The notes beneath the pieces were generated by a model that saw only the letters and a program-made list of their open reading frames with translations, did not search any database and was not told where the DNA came from. Both the position numbers and the translations under genes were made by a program. A DNA stretch of 32,790 nt from an uncultured Bradyrhizobium sp. (GTDB taxonomy: Bacteria; Pseudomonadota; Alphaproteobacteria; Rhizobiales; Xanthobacteraceae). The stretch is from NCBI RefSeq assembly GCF_936943645.1, contig NZ_CAKZJO010000091.1, positions 1 through 32,790 of the forward strand, read 5' to 3'. This document shows positions 1 to 7,728 of this stretch, in pieces; positions within the stretch are counted from its first letter, which is position 1; each line of letters begins with the position of its first letter.

Positions 1-63
1 CGCGATCGACCACGGGCGAGCTACGCTCGTCCCGGACCCCTCCAGGGGAGGGTAAGAAAGACC
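1..63. repeat. fragment of a G/C-rich intergenic palindromic repeat
   Basis: The 18-nt string CCCCTCCAGGGGAGGGTA at 37-54 occurs again, identical, at 16062-16079 inside a complete palindromic repeat. The fragment also holds a small hairpin, GGGCGAGC/GCTCGTCC-like, around 14-33. It lies just downstream of the minus-strand serine hydrolase stop. The rest of the element lies outside the window. Confidence 0.6.
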
Positions 64-1491
64 TCAATCCGCCCCTGCCAGCTTTCCCTTCTCACGCGTT
101 GCCGCCACCACATCGCGCACGAGATCGAACACGCCATCCGCTTGCGGCGGTGCGTTCGGGGAGCGGCCGAGCCGCACGATCACCAGCTTCTCCGACGGGA
201 TCACGATGGTGTATTGCCCGATCGTGCCCTTGGCGAAGAAGGCATCGCGCGGCCAGCCGTGCTCCACGCGAAACTTCGCCCCGAAGCTGTCGCCCTGGTT
301 TGTCCAGAAGCCGGCGCCGATGCCGACCCAGGCATTCGGCGTGGCCGTCGCCGAATAGTTCACCCAGCCTTCCGGCAAGATGCGTTTGCCGCCGGCGACG
401 CCGTCATTGAGATAGAGCTGGCCGAAGCGCGCCCAATCGCGCGTGGATGCGAGCGTCTCGCTCGACCCTTCGATTGTGCCCGAGCCATCGAGCTGGAGCG
501 TGACGTGGCGCATGCCGAGCGGCGCGAACAATTCGCGGCGCGCGAAGCGGAGCGCGCCTTCCGGCGTGCCGCCGGCCGCATCACGGATCAGATGCGAGAG
601 GATGAGGATGTTGCCGTCGTGGTAATTCCAGGCGGTGCCGGGCGCGGTCTCGAGCGGGATGGTCTCGGCATAGGCCGCCATGTCCGTCTCCACGAACTTC
701 ATCCGGTTGACCGGCTCGAAGGCGGAGCCGAGCGAGGCCTGCAGCGAGCTGCCGAGCGCGAGGCCGGCGGTGTGGCGCAGAAGCTGATCGACGGTGATCG
801 CATGGTGTGGATCATGGGGATCTTTCCAGGCGGCAACCGGCGCTGGTCCGTCGAGCTTGAGCTTGCCCTGGCGCACGAGGATTCCGGTGAGGGCCGAGAT
901 CACCGATTTCGTCATGGAGAAGCCGAGCAGTGGCGTCTCGGGTCCGATGCCGTCGGCGTAGCGCTCGGCGATGACGCGCCCGGCTTTCATCACCACGATC
1001 GCGCGAGTGCGGCGGTAAGGCGGTTGCGCCGGCTCGGTGAAGGCGCGGTCGAGTGCACCGGCCAGTTCGGGGCTTTGCGGCGGCACGAGTGAGGAGCCGG
1101 CGATCTCCGGCAACAGCGCGGGCTGTTTGTCGTCAGGCGGCACCGTCACGTCGGCGATGCCCGCTTCATGCTCGAGCGTGCAGCCAAGGCCCTCACGATA
1201 GACGGCGTGGCTGCGGCCGATGCCAAACAGCGTCACCGTGACATCCTTGCGCGTGCGATCGACCCGGGTGTCCATCGCCCAGGTGATCAGGCCGGTGCCG
1301 GGCATGGCGTCGGTGGTCTCGGTGAAGTTGCGCCTTGGGTCGAGGCCGGAGACGAACGTCTCCGAGCACAGGATGTCGGCGACGAAGCCGGTGGCGACCT
1401 TAGGCATGTCGCGGGCCCGGGCCGCGCCGAGCACGAGGCCGGCAGCGGCGATGGTGGTGGTGAGGAGGACGATCTTGCGGCGGCGGGTCAC
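64..1491 (-). CDS. secreted serine hydrolase (class C beta-lactamase / penicillin-binding-protein-like fold)
   Basis: This 475-residue protein belongs to the serine beta-lactamase-like superfamily; substrate unknown. Residues 1-27 form a basic, then hydrophobic, signal peptide ending in an Ala-rich cleavage region, so it should be exported. The nucleophile motif SMTK puts the serine at 192 and the lysine at 195; the second motif is the Tyr290 region (YHDGN). A long N-terminal extension of about 140 residues precedes the catalytic domain. Translation starts at GTG with the Shine-Dalgarno sequence GGAGAAAG a few bases upstream. The gene lies 145 bp downstream of an AraC-type regulator on the same strand, with a perfect palindrome (1603-1625) between them. 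It could be an esterase, D-aminopeptidase or carboxypeptidase; the fold is secure, the substrate is not. Confidence 0.85.
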   Translation of the reverse strand: MTRRRKIVLLTTTIAAAGLVLGAARARDMPKVATGFVADILCSETFVSGLDPRRNFTETTDAMPGTGLITWAMDTRVDRTRKDVTVTLFGIGRSHAVYREGLGCTLEHEAGIADVTVPPDDKQPALLPEIAGSSLVPPQSPELAGALDRAFTEPAQPPYRRTRAIVVMKAGRVIAERYADGIGPETPLLGFSMTKSVISALTGILVRQGKLKLDGPAPVAAWKDPHDPHHAITVDQLLRHTAGLALGSSLQASLGSAFEPVNRMKFVETDMAAYAETIPLETAPGTAWNYHDGNILILSHLIRDAAGGTPEGALRFARRELFAPLGMRHVTLQLDGSGTIEGSSETLASTRDWARFGQLYLNDGVAGGKRILPEGWVNYSATATPNAWVGIGAGFWTNQGDSFGAKFRVEHGWPRDAFFAKGTIGQYTIVIPSEKLVIVRLGRSPNAPPQADGVFDLVRDVVAATREKGKLAGAD

Positions 1492-1602
1492 GGGCTTTCT
1501 CCGGCACAGGGGGCGTGTGCGGCGAGGAAGCCGGAGCAGGCGGAGGAGCGCTCGCCGGATTTGGAAAATGGTCTGGTTGAAGTCGGAAGGTACTGGTCGA
1601 TT

Positions 1603-1625
1603 CTGGAATCATGCAGTGATTCCAG
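1603..1625. promoter_or_regulatory. perfect 9-bp-arm palindrome between AraC gene and serine hydrolase
   Basis: CTGGAATCA at 1603-1611 and TGATTCCAG at 1617-1625 are exact reverse complements separated by 5 nt. The palindrome lies 12 bp after the AraC stop codon and 112 bp before the hydrolase start on the same strand. There is no T-tract on either side, which argues against an intrinsic terminator and favours a protein-binding site. The binding protein is unknown; the neighbouring AraC regulator is the obvious candidate. Confidence 0.5.
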
Positions 1626-1636
1626 TGGCTTAAAAT

Positions 1637-2698
1637 CTAGGCCGTAGTCACCTTGAGCCGTCGATATTCCGACGGCGTCACACCGGTGACCGCCTTGAAG
1701 GCGCGGTTGAACGGGCCGAGCGACTGGAAGCCGGCATCCATGGCGATTGTGATGACGGGCACCTCGGCCTGGGCGGGATCGGCGAGCGCGGCCTTGGCTT
1801 CCTCGATCCGGTGGTTGTTCAGGAATACATTGAAGTTGCGGTAGCCGAGCCGCTGGTTGATCAGGCGACGCAGCCGGTATTCGGGAATCTTCAGCCGGCC
1901 GGCGAGCACGCCGATGGTGATGTTCTCCTGGCGATAGATCCGCTCGTCCGCCATCAGCCGCATCAGGGCATCGACGAGTTTCTGGTCGGCCGCATCCTCG
2001 ACCGCAGGCTGGCCCTGCGCAATCGCCGGTACGGGCTCAGCTGCGACCTGAAACAGATCCGCGCCATCGACACGCATCATGGCGTAGACGATCGCCGCGA
2101 CGGTGCAGGCCAGCGCAGCGGCATTGATGGTTTCGACGACCTCGCCGACGTGGTTGCCGGCGGCCGTGATCTGGAGCATCGCGCTCAGTCCACCATAGAG
2201 TGCAGTTGCGCAGACGATGAAGACACGAACACGGCGGCGGCGCTCGACCAGGTCGGTCGGCCAGGAGGCGATCATCTGCCCAACAGCAAGCGCGATGAAA
2301 CCGAGCACGATCAGATTGACTGCCGTCACCGAGAACCGCACATGGCCGCTGGGTGCAATCCAGACGCAGCCTGCGAAGCTGAAGGCCGTCACCAGCCCCC
2401 AGACCCATCCGTGCCACCAGCGCAGGCGAAACTCGTCGTCGAACAGGGACCGGGTGAACAGCCAGAACACCACGATGGTGCCGGTCGACAACGCGACCAG
2501 CGGGGCATGCAAGAGCGGGATCCGCGACGTGACATCCACCGAGTAGCTCGCCGCATGCGCAGCCGATCCCAGCGCAAAGGCCGCGCCGAGGCGGGCTGCA
2601 GTCACGCTGCGGAAGTCGGCAAGCAACGACGCCGCCAGCACCAGCAGCAGTGCGACGCTGGCAGCGCGAAAGGCAAGCTCGATTGCGGCAAGGGTCAT
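1637..2698 (-). CDS. membrane-anchored AraC-family transcriptional regulator (7 TM + HTH)
   Basis: This 353-residue protein has about seven hydrophobic segments in residues 1-220, followed by a linker and a C-terminal AraC/XylS double helix-turn-helix (about 245-350). The HTH is recognised by the RLKIPEYRLRRLINQRLG helix, the AMDAGFQSLGPFNRAFK helix and the TGVTPSEYRR ending typical of the family. The layout implies a regulator embedded in the inner membrane with DNA binding on the cytoplasmic side, so it probably senses a membrane or periplasmic signal. The ATG start has no obvious Shine-Dalgarno sequence. A plausible promoter with a small palindrome lies just upstream (2730-2762). The adjacent secreted serine hydrolase is the likely target. 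The ligand is unknown. Confidence 0.88.
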   Translation of the reverse strand: MTLAAIELAFRAASVALLLVLAASLLADFRSVTAARLGAAFALGSAAHAASYSVDVTSRIPLLHAPLVALSTGTIVVFWLFTRSLFDDEFRLRWWHGWVWGLVTAFSFAGCVWIAPSGHVRFSVTAVNLIVLGFIALAVGQMIASWPTDLVERRRRVRVFIVCATALYGGLSAMLQITAAGNHVGEVVETINAAALACTVAAIVYAMMRVDGADLFQVAAEPVPAIAQGQPAVEDAADQKLVDALMRLMADERIYRQENITIGVLAGRLKIPEYRLRRLINQRLGYRNFNVFLNNHRIEEAKAALADPAQAEVPVITIAMDAGFQSLGPFNRAFKAVTGVTPSEYRRLKVTTA

Positions 2699-2729
2699 CG
2701 GATGGGCGGACGGTCGCGGTTAAAGTCGG

Positions 2730-2762
2730 ACGAACATCGTTCGTTGTGCCGGCTTTTTCAAG
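2730..2762 (-). promoter_or_regulatory. candidate promoter of the AraC gene with palindrome over the -10
   Basis: On the minus strand CTTGAA (2757-2762) and CGATGT (2734-2739) are 17 nt apart, close to the rhizobial CTTGAC-N17-CTATAT form. The palindrome ACGAAC-ATC-GTTCGT (2730-2744) covers the -10, as a repressor or autoregulatory operator would. The predicted start of transcription is about 30 nt upstream of the ATG at 2698. Assigned by eye. Confidence 0.4.
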
Positions 2763-2782
2763 GACCATCGGCACTCACAACT

Positions 2783-2883
2783 GTCATCGCCGGCTCGACC
2801 GGGCGATCCAGTACTCCGAGACGGCAGTGATGGAATCGACGGGCCGCGGCGTACTGGATGCCCCGGTCAAGCCGGGGCATGAC
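2783..2883. repeat. intergenic palindromic repeat, GTCATCGCC...GGCATGAC type
   Basis: The left arm (GTCATCGCCGGCTCGACCGG onward, then ATCCAGTA) and the right arm (TACTGGAT, then CCCCGGTCAAGCCGGGGCAT, GAC) are imperfect reverse complements of about 35 nt around a 25-30 nt centre. It lies in the divergent gap between the AraC gene and the pirin gene. Elements of this look are abundant between genes in Bradyrhizobium-like genomes (recollection, not searched). Confidence 0.7.
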
Positions 2884-2969
2884 AGCGGAGCGTGCGACCC
2901 GGCCTTTGCCGCGACGGCGGTGCAAAATCCTGCTACCGTCTTGCTCAATAAAGCCAAAAGGAGTTCACC

Positions 2970-3887
2970 ATGAGCTGGCAACCCTCGAACGATCCCGTGC
3001 TCGGCGATCCCATGTCCTGCGATGCGCTCGATCTCGTCATCGTGCCGCGCACGCGGGACCTCGGCGACGGATTTGCCGTGCGGCGCGCGCTGCCCCACGG
3101 CAAGCGGCAGATGGTCGGGCCCTTCATTTTCTTCGACCATTTCGGCCCGGTGCAGTTCGTCTCCGGCAAGGGCATGGACGTGCGGCCGCATCCGCATATC
3201 GGGCTTGCCACCGTCACCTATCTGTTCGACGGCGCCATCATGCATCGCGACAGCGAGGGCAACGTCCAGGAGATCGCGCCCGGCGCGATGAATCTGATGA
3301 CGGCCGGGCGCGGCATCGCTCATTCCGAGCGCACGCCGGAGGCACAACGCGCCTCGGGCCAGAAGATGCTGGGCCTCCAGAGCTGGATCGCCCTGCCGGC
3401 CGGATCGGAAGAAATTTCGCCGTCGTTCCAGCACTACGGCGCCGGCGACCTGCCGATGATCTCCGAGCGCGATTTTACCGCACGGGTGATCGCGGGATCC
3501 TCGTTCGGTATCACCTCGCCCGTCTCGATGGTGTCGCCCTGGTTCTACACCGAGGTCACGGCGGCCGCCGGGGCGGCCGTGCCGCTCGACCCGGATCATG
3601 AGGAGCGCGCGATCTACATCGTCGATGGCGAGGTGGAGATCGCGAACGAGCGTTACGAGGCGCCGCGATTGCTGATCTTCCGACCGGGCGACCGCATCAC
3701 CGTGAAGGCGCTGAAGGCGACCCGGATGATGTTTCTCGGCGGCGATGCGCTGGAAGGGCCGCGCCACGTCTGGTGGAATTTCGTCTCCTCCAGCAAGGAG
3801 CGGATCGAGCAGGCCAAGCAGGACTGGAAAACCGGCCGCTTCGCGGCAGTTCCGCAGGAACATGAGTTCATTCCGCTGCCGGAATAG
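2970..3887 (+). CDS. pirin family protein
   Basis: This 305-residue bicupin has the pirin signature: residues H74, H76, H118 and E120 fit the four metal ligands of pirin in spacing (HPH, then HSE about 42 residues on). Pirins are iron-binding cupins; bacterial members include quercetinase-like dioxygenases and metabolic regulators, so the exact activity here is open. The N-terminal cupin covers about residues 20-150 and the C-terminal pirin domain about 185-290. The ATG has a strong Shine-Dalgarno AAAGGAG seven bases upstream. The length is normal for the family. It is followed after 72 bp by purC, with a hairpin between them. Confidence 0.92.
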   Translation: MSWQPSNDPVLGDPMSCDALDLVIVPRTRDLGDGFAVRRALPHGKRQMVGPFIFFDHFGPVQFVSGKGMDVRPHPHIGLATVTYLFDGAIMHRDSEGNVQEIAPGAMNLMTAGRGIAHSERTPEAQRASGQKMLGLQSWIALPAGSEEISPSFQHYGAGDLPMISERDFTARVIAGSSFGITSPVSMVSPWFYTEVTAAAGAAVPLDPDHEERAIYIVDGEVEIANERYEAPRLLIFRPGDRITVKALKATRMMFLGGDALEGPRHVWWNFVSSSKERIEQAKQDWKTGRFAAVPQEHEFIPLPE

Positions 3888-3900
3888 GCTAATCCGATTG

Positions 3901-3926
3901 CCGGTCGCGCCATCAGGCGCGGCCGG
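3901..3926 (+). terminator. GC-rich hairpin between pirin and purC genes
   Basis: CCGGTCGCGCC (3901-3911), loop ATCA, GGCGCGGCCGG (3916-3926) give an 11-bp stem with one G-U wobble, 13 bp after the pirin stop. No T-run follows, so it is at best a weak terminator or an mRNA-end-stabilising hairpin. Confidence 0.4.
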
Positions 3927-3959
3927 ATCTCCTGCGCGAACGCCCTGAAAGCTCCGACG

Positions 3960-4874
3960 ATGACCACCATGCTCTCCAGCGACCTGCCCCTGACCAAGAT
4001 CGGGCGCGGCAAGGTGCGCGATATCTACGCCGTCGACGACGACCGCCTGCTGCTGCTCACCACCGACCGCATCAGCGCCTTCGACGTCGTGATGGGCGAG
4101 ACCATCCCGATGAAGGGCGCGGTACTCACGCAGATCAGCGCATTCTGGTTCAATGAGCTCGAAGGCGTGGTGCCTCATCACATGATCAGCGCCGACACCG
4201 ACGAGATCATCGCCGCCGTGCCGACGCTGAAATCGCACCGCGCCGAGATCCTTGGTCGCGCCATGCTGTGCAAGCGCACCACCGTGTTCCCAATCGAATG
4301 CGTGATCCGCGGCTATCTCTCGGGCTCGGCGTGGAAGGAATATGCGGCCAGCGGCACGCTCGCGGGCGAAAAGCTGAAGGCCGGTCTCGTCGAAAGCGAG
4401 AAGCTGGAGCCCGCGATCTTCAGCCCGGCGACCAAGGCCGAGACCGGCCATGACGAGAACATCACGATCGCGAAGATGCGCGAAGTGGTCGGAGACGAGA
4501 CGGCGTATACGCTCGAGAGCATGACGCGCGCGATCTACACGCTCGGCGAGGAGCTCGCCCGCGAGCAGGGCATCATCATCGCCGACACCAAGTTCGAGTT
4601 CGGCCGCGACAAGGACGGCCGCATCATCCTGATCGACGAAGTGATGACACCGGACTCCTCGCGCTTCTGGGCGGTCGATGCCTACAAGCCCGGCCAGCCG
4701 CAGGCGAGCTTCGACAAGCAGCCCCTGCGCGACTATCTCGACGTCGAGCGCCGCGCCGGCCGCTGGAACGGCGACGCCCCGCCTCCGCCGCTGCCGGCCA
4801 GCGTGGTGGATGCGACGAGCAAGCGATATCTGGAAGCGTATCGGCGGGTGACGGGGAAAGAGCTGAAGATCTAG
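3960..4874 (+). CDS. purC: phosphoribosylaminoimidazole-succinocarboxamide synthase (SAICAR synthetase)
   Basis: PurC joins aspartate to CAIR using ATP to give SAICAR in de novo purine synthesis (cytosol). The N-terminal signature IGRGKVRDIYAVDDD, the TDRISAFDVVMGE block and the KFEFGRDKDGRIILIDEVMTPDSSRFW region identify it. At 304 residues it is the longer, yeast ADE1-like form rather than the roughly 240-residue form of E. coli, with the extra length at the C-terminus. It stands alone, without purS, purQ or purL nearby. Many alphaproteobacteria carry a short PurC next to purSQL, so this may be a second copy; that cannot be judged here. It converges on the transporter gene with only 28 bp between the stops. 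Confidence 0.93.
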   Translation: MTTMLSSDLPLTKIGRGKVRDIYAVDDDRLLLLTTDRISAFDVVMGETIPMKGAVLTQISAFWFNELEGVVPHHMISADTDEIIAAVPTLKSHRAEILGRAMLCKRTTVFPIECVIRGYLSGSAWKEYAASGTLAGEKLKAGLVESEKLEPAIFSPATKAETGHDENITIAKMREVVGDETAYTLESMTRAIYTLGEELAREQGIIIADTKFEFGRDKDGRIILIDEVMTPDSSRFWAVDAYKPGQPQASFDKQPLRDYLDVERRAGRWNGDAPPPPLPASVVDATSKRYLEAYRRVTGKELKI

Positions 4875-4902
4875 CTTGCACCTGCCATCGCGACGCACTG
4901 GG

Positions 4903-6012
4903 TCAAGCAGGGATTGATCGACGACGGGCTTCAGCGTTGGGCGCGTGATCCGCATCCAACGCAAACAGCAGTTCGGCAACCCGATTGGCGGACGCCGTCC
5001 AATCCGCGAGCTTGGTGTAATTGTCCGTGAACCAGTTGAAGGCGGTCTGAACAACGACGAACGCCGCCGAGGCCTGAACCACTTCGCCGAGAGTCATGGT
5101 GTCGTCAAGGTACTTGGGCAGGCAAAGCAGCAGGCCGACCACCGGCGTCACCAGAAGACCCGAATAAGTGACCAGCGTCATCCGCATCAATTGCCAGCAG
5201 TAGATTCGCCAGATCGCAATCACGGCTTTCAGGGCGGCGCCAAGGGCATGGCGGCTATTCATGCCGGCCTCCTGCACCACCTTGCCTTCGCCGATCTCGC
5301 GCACATGGGTTCCGATCGCACGGAGCTCGGCCTCCATGCGCTTGTTTTCCTCGATGACCCGGGTCAGACGGCCGGCTGTCAGCCAGATGCCGATCACCAG
5401 CAGCGCGGAATAGGCGATCACGGCGAGAACGAGGTAGCCGGGAATCGCAAAGGCGATGCCATCGAATTGGACCGTCAGGCTGCCCCCGACCGACCAAAGC
5501 ACGCCGACGAAGGTTGCAATCGTGAGCACCGACTGCAGCAGGCCGTTGGCCAGATCGACCGGGAGGTCCGTCGCGATCCTGGCATCTTCGGCGATGCGAT
5601 ATTCCGGCGCCTCGTGATGCCCTTCGATGGCGCCGCGCCCTGGACCAGCATCCGCCAGCCAGTCGCTATAGAGGCGATTGCTCAGCCACTCGCGCCAGGA
5701 GCGCTGCAGGGTCATGCGGGCCCACACCGAGAACACGACCAAGGCGATGCTCGCCGCAGCCAGCGGCAGAAACCGGAGGGCCAGGGCCAGCAGCTCGGCC
5801 TGATCCTTCCGGCCGATGGCGTTGAAGAAGTCCCGATTCCAGAAGTTCAGGCCATATTGCGTCAGGAGCTGCAGCACGACGTCGATGATCAAGGCGATCA
5901 CCAGCAGCCAAGCCATCCACGCCGTCGGTCCGCGCCAGTAGCCCGAGGCACTTTGCCAGAAACGGCCAAGAAGCCGCATCTCGCCCGGAATGGAAGAGGT
6001 CCTCGTCAGCAT
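4903..6012 (-). CDS. SbmA/BacA-BclA-like transporter membrane domain lacking an ATPase domain
   Basis: This protein of about 369 residues is made of hydrophobic segments plus cytoplasmic loops resembling the transmembrane half of YddA/BclA-type ABC exporters and SbmA/BacA peptide importers. Recognisable blocks are QYGLNFWNRDFFNAIGRKD near the N-terminus, NPEYRI-like APEYRIAEDARIATDL in the middle and the closing WFTDNYTKLADWTASANRV. No Walker A, ABC signature or Walker B follows: the frame stops 28 bp from the purC stop, so the nucleotide-binding domain is absent. SbmA/BacA also lack it and use the proton gradient; BclA proteins of bradyrhizobia carry it. The ATG at 6012 is used; a GTG at 6042 is in frame, and neither has a good Shine-Dalgarno site. 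It could be a functional BacA-like importer or a decayed ABC exporter. Confidence 0.75.
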   Translation of the reverse strand: MLTRTSSIPGEMRLLGRFWQSASGYWRGPTAWMAWLLVIALIIDVVLQLLTQYGLNFWNRDFFNAIGRKDQAELLALALRFLPLAAASIALVVFSVWARMTLQRSWREWLSNRLYSDWLADAGPGRGAIEGHHEAPEYRIAEDARIATDLPVDLANGLLQSVLTIATFVGVLWSVGGSLTVQFDGIAFAIPGYLVLAVIAYSALLVIGIWLTAGRLTRVIEENKRMEAELRAIGTHVREIGEGKVVQEAGMNSRHALGAALKAVIAIWRIYCWQLMRMTLVTYSGLLVTPVVGLLLCLPKYLDDTMTLGEVVQASAAFVVVQTAFNWFTDNYTKLADWTASANRVAELLFALDADHAPNAEARRRSIPA

Positions 6013-6117
6013 GAGCGAGCCGCAACCCTGCGCGCGCGCCACCCCTATGATGCCGCGCGGGTCAGGTTAGGCGATCTTGCCCGAGGCCTTTTGACCTGCG
6101 TCAAGCGACGCCGGCGG

Positions 6118-7611
6118 CTATACCCCCGCCATCATCACGTATTTGATCTCGACATATTCTTCCATGCCGTGACGGGAGCCTTCCCGGCCGAGGCCGCTTT
6201 CCTTGACGCCGCCGAACGGCGCGACTTCCGTGGTGATGAGGCCGGTGTTGACGCCGACCATGCCGGACTCCAGCGCCTCGGCGACGCGCCAGACGCGGCC
6301 GAGATCGCGGGAATAGAAGTACGAGGCAAGACCGAACGGCGAGGCGTTGCACATGGCGATGACGTCGGCCTCGTCCTTGAAGCGGATCACCGGCGCGAGC
6401 GGGCCGAAGGTTTCTTCCTGCGACACCAGCGAGTCCGCCTTGACGTCGGCGAGCACGGTGGGCTCGAAGAAGGAGCGGCCGAGCTCGCTGCGCTTGCCGC
6501 CAGTCACGACCTTGGCGCCGCGCTTGACGGCGTCGGCGATGTGGCGCTCGACCTTGTCGACCGCCTTCATGTTGATCAGCGGGCCCTGCGTGACGCCGCT
6601 CTCGGTGCCGTCGCCGATCTTCATCGCCGCGACCTTGGCCGACAGCTTCTTCACGAACTCGTCGTAGATCTTGTCCTGGGCGTAGAGGCGGTTGGCGCAG
6701 ACGCAGGTCTGGCCCATGTTGCGATACTTCGAGACGATCGCGCCTTCGACCGCAGCATCGATATCGGCGTCGTCGAACACCACGAAGGGTGCGTTGCCGC
6801 CAAGCTCGAGGCCGAGCCGCTTCACGCCGACGGAGGCTTGCTGGTAGAGTATCTTGCCGACCGCAGTCGAGCCGGTGAAGCCGACGAAACGCACCGCCGG
6901 ATGCTCGCACAGCACCTTGCCGATCGGCGGCGCGTCACCGGTGATGATGTTGAGCACACCCTTGGGAATGCCGGCCTTCTCGGCGAGCACGGCCAGCGCC
7001 AGCGCCGACAACGGCGTCTCGTTGGCGGGCTTCAGCACCACCGTGCAGCCGGCCGCGAGCGCCGGCGAGACTTTTCGCGTGATCATCGAGTTCGGGAAAT
7101 TCCACGGCGTGATCGCGCCGCAGACGCCGATCGGCTGCTTGATCGCGAGCAGGCGCGCATCGGGCCGCTGGGTGGGAATGGTCTCGCCATAGACGCGGCG
7201 GGCCTCTTCGGCGAAGAATTCGATATAGGCGGCGCCGATGTCGACCTCGCCGAGCGCCTCGGTGAGCGGCTTGCCCTGCTCGGAGGTGAGGATCAGCGCG
7301 AGGTCCTCGCGATTGGCGACGATCAGCTCGAACCATTTGCGCAGGATGTTGGAGCGCTGCTTGGCGGTATGCTTGGCCCAGCCCGGGAAGGCACGCTCGG
7401 CGGCCTCGACCGCCTTGGTCGTCTCGGCCGCACCGAGCTGCGGAACCTTGGCGAGCTCGACGCCGGTGGCGGGATTGTTGACGGCGAACACCGGGGTGCC
7501 GACCCAGGCGCCGTCGATGTAGCAGGCCTCCTTCAGGAGCGACGGGTCCTTCAGCCGGTCGCGCAGGGTGGCGGTGGCTTGCGGGGCGCGTGCGGCGGCG
7601 GTCGGTGTCAT
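6118..7611 (-). CDS. gabD: succinate-semialdehyde dehydrogenase, NAD(P)+
   Basis: GabD oxidises succinate semialdehyde to succinate, the last step of GABA degradation. The 497-residue protein has the aldehyde dehydrogenase fold with the general-base block LELGGNAPFVVFDDADID and catalytic Cys303 in GQTCVCANRLY, closely like E. coli GabD; GFTGSTAVG is the cofactor loop. The frame is open upstream to 7692, but ATG 7611 is chosen because GGGAG lies 7-8 bases before it and a CTATAT -10-like box lies between the two starts. No gabT or transporter is adjacent. A related semialdehyde such as glutarate semialdehyde is an alternative substrate. Confidence 0.93.
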   Translation of the reverse strand: MTPTAAARAPQATATLRDRLKDPSLLKEACYIDGAWVGTPVFAVNNPATGVELAKVPQLGAAETTKAVEAAERAFPGWAKHTAKQRSNILRKWFELIVANREDLALILTSEQGKPLTEALGEVDIGAAYIEFFAEEARRVYGETIPTQRPDARLLAIKQPIGVCGAITPWNFPNSMITRKVSPALAAGCTVVLKPANETPLSALALAVLAEKAGIPKGVLNIITGDAPPIGKVLCEHPAVRFVGFTGSTAVGKILYQQASVGVKRLGLELGGNAPFVVFDDADIDAAVEGAIVSKYRNMGQTCVCANRLYAQDKIYDEFVKKLSAKVAAMKIGDGTESGVTQGPLINMKAVDKVERHIADAVKRGAKVVTGGKRSELGRSFFEPTVLADVKADSLVSQEETFGPLAPVIRFKDEADVIAMCNASPFGLASYFYSRDLGRVWRVAEALESGMVGVNTGLITTEVAPFGGVKESGLGREGSRHGMEEYVEIKYVMMAGV

Positions 7612-7647
7612 GGCGTTACTCCCTGGGGGCGATCGGATCGGCCCGCA

Positions 7648-7676
7648 ATATAGGGGCAGGTGGTGCCCGATGCACC
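7648..7676 (-). promoter_or_regulatory. candidate gabD promoter
   Basis: On the minus strand CTATAT (7648-7653) matches the rhizobial -10 exactly. The expected -35 position 17 nt upstream reads GGTGCA, a weak match. GGGCA/TGCCC arms around a 5-nt centre (7654-7668) lie between the boxes and could be an operator. Transcription would start near 7641, about 30 nt before the ATG. Confidence 0.4.
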
Positions 7677-7702
7677 GCCCCGCAACGCACATCTGATGGG
7701 AG

Positions 7703-7728
7703 CTAAAGAGAGAGCGGCCTTAGGCCGC
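7703..7728 (-). terminator. intrinsic terminator-like hairpin after the 106-residue protein gene
   Basis: On the minus strand GCGGCC, loop TAA (which contains the stop codon), GGCCGC, then the pyrimidine-rich tail TCTCTCTTTAG. The stem is short but all G/C. The tail is not a pure U-run, so efficiency is uncertain. Confidence 0.45.

Noticed and set aside
64..1491. serine hydrolase as an antibiotic-resistance beta-lactamase
   Set aside because: Only the general fold motifs are present; the long N-terminal extension and the non-canonical Tyr motif fit the broad PBP-like hydrolase group, not AmpC.
2784..5054. 756-codon open frame on the minus strand
   Set aside because: It is antisense to the pirin and purC genes, is rich in Arg/His/Asp as expected of a high-GC shadow frame, and matches no family.
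4945..7653. 902-codon open frame on the plus strand
   Set aside because: It lies antisense to the transporter and gabD genes, which have clear family motifs; composition is that of a shadow frame.
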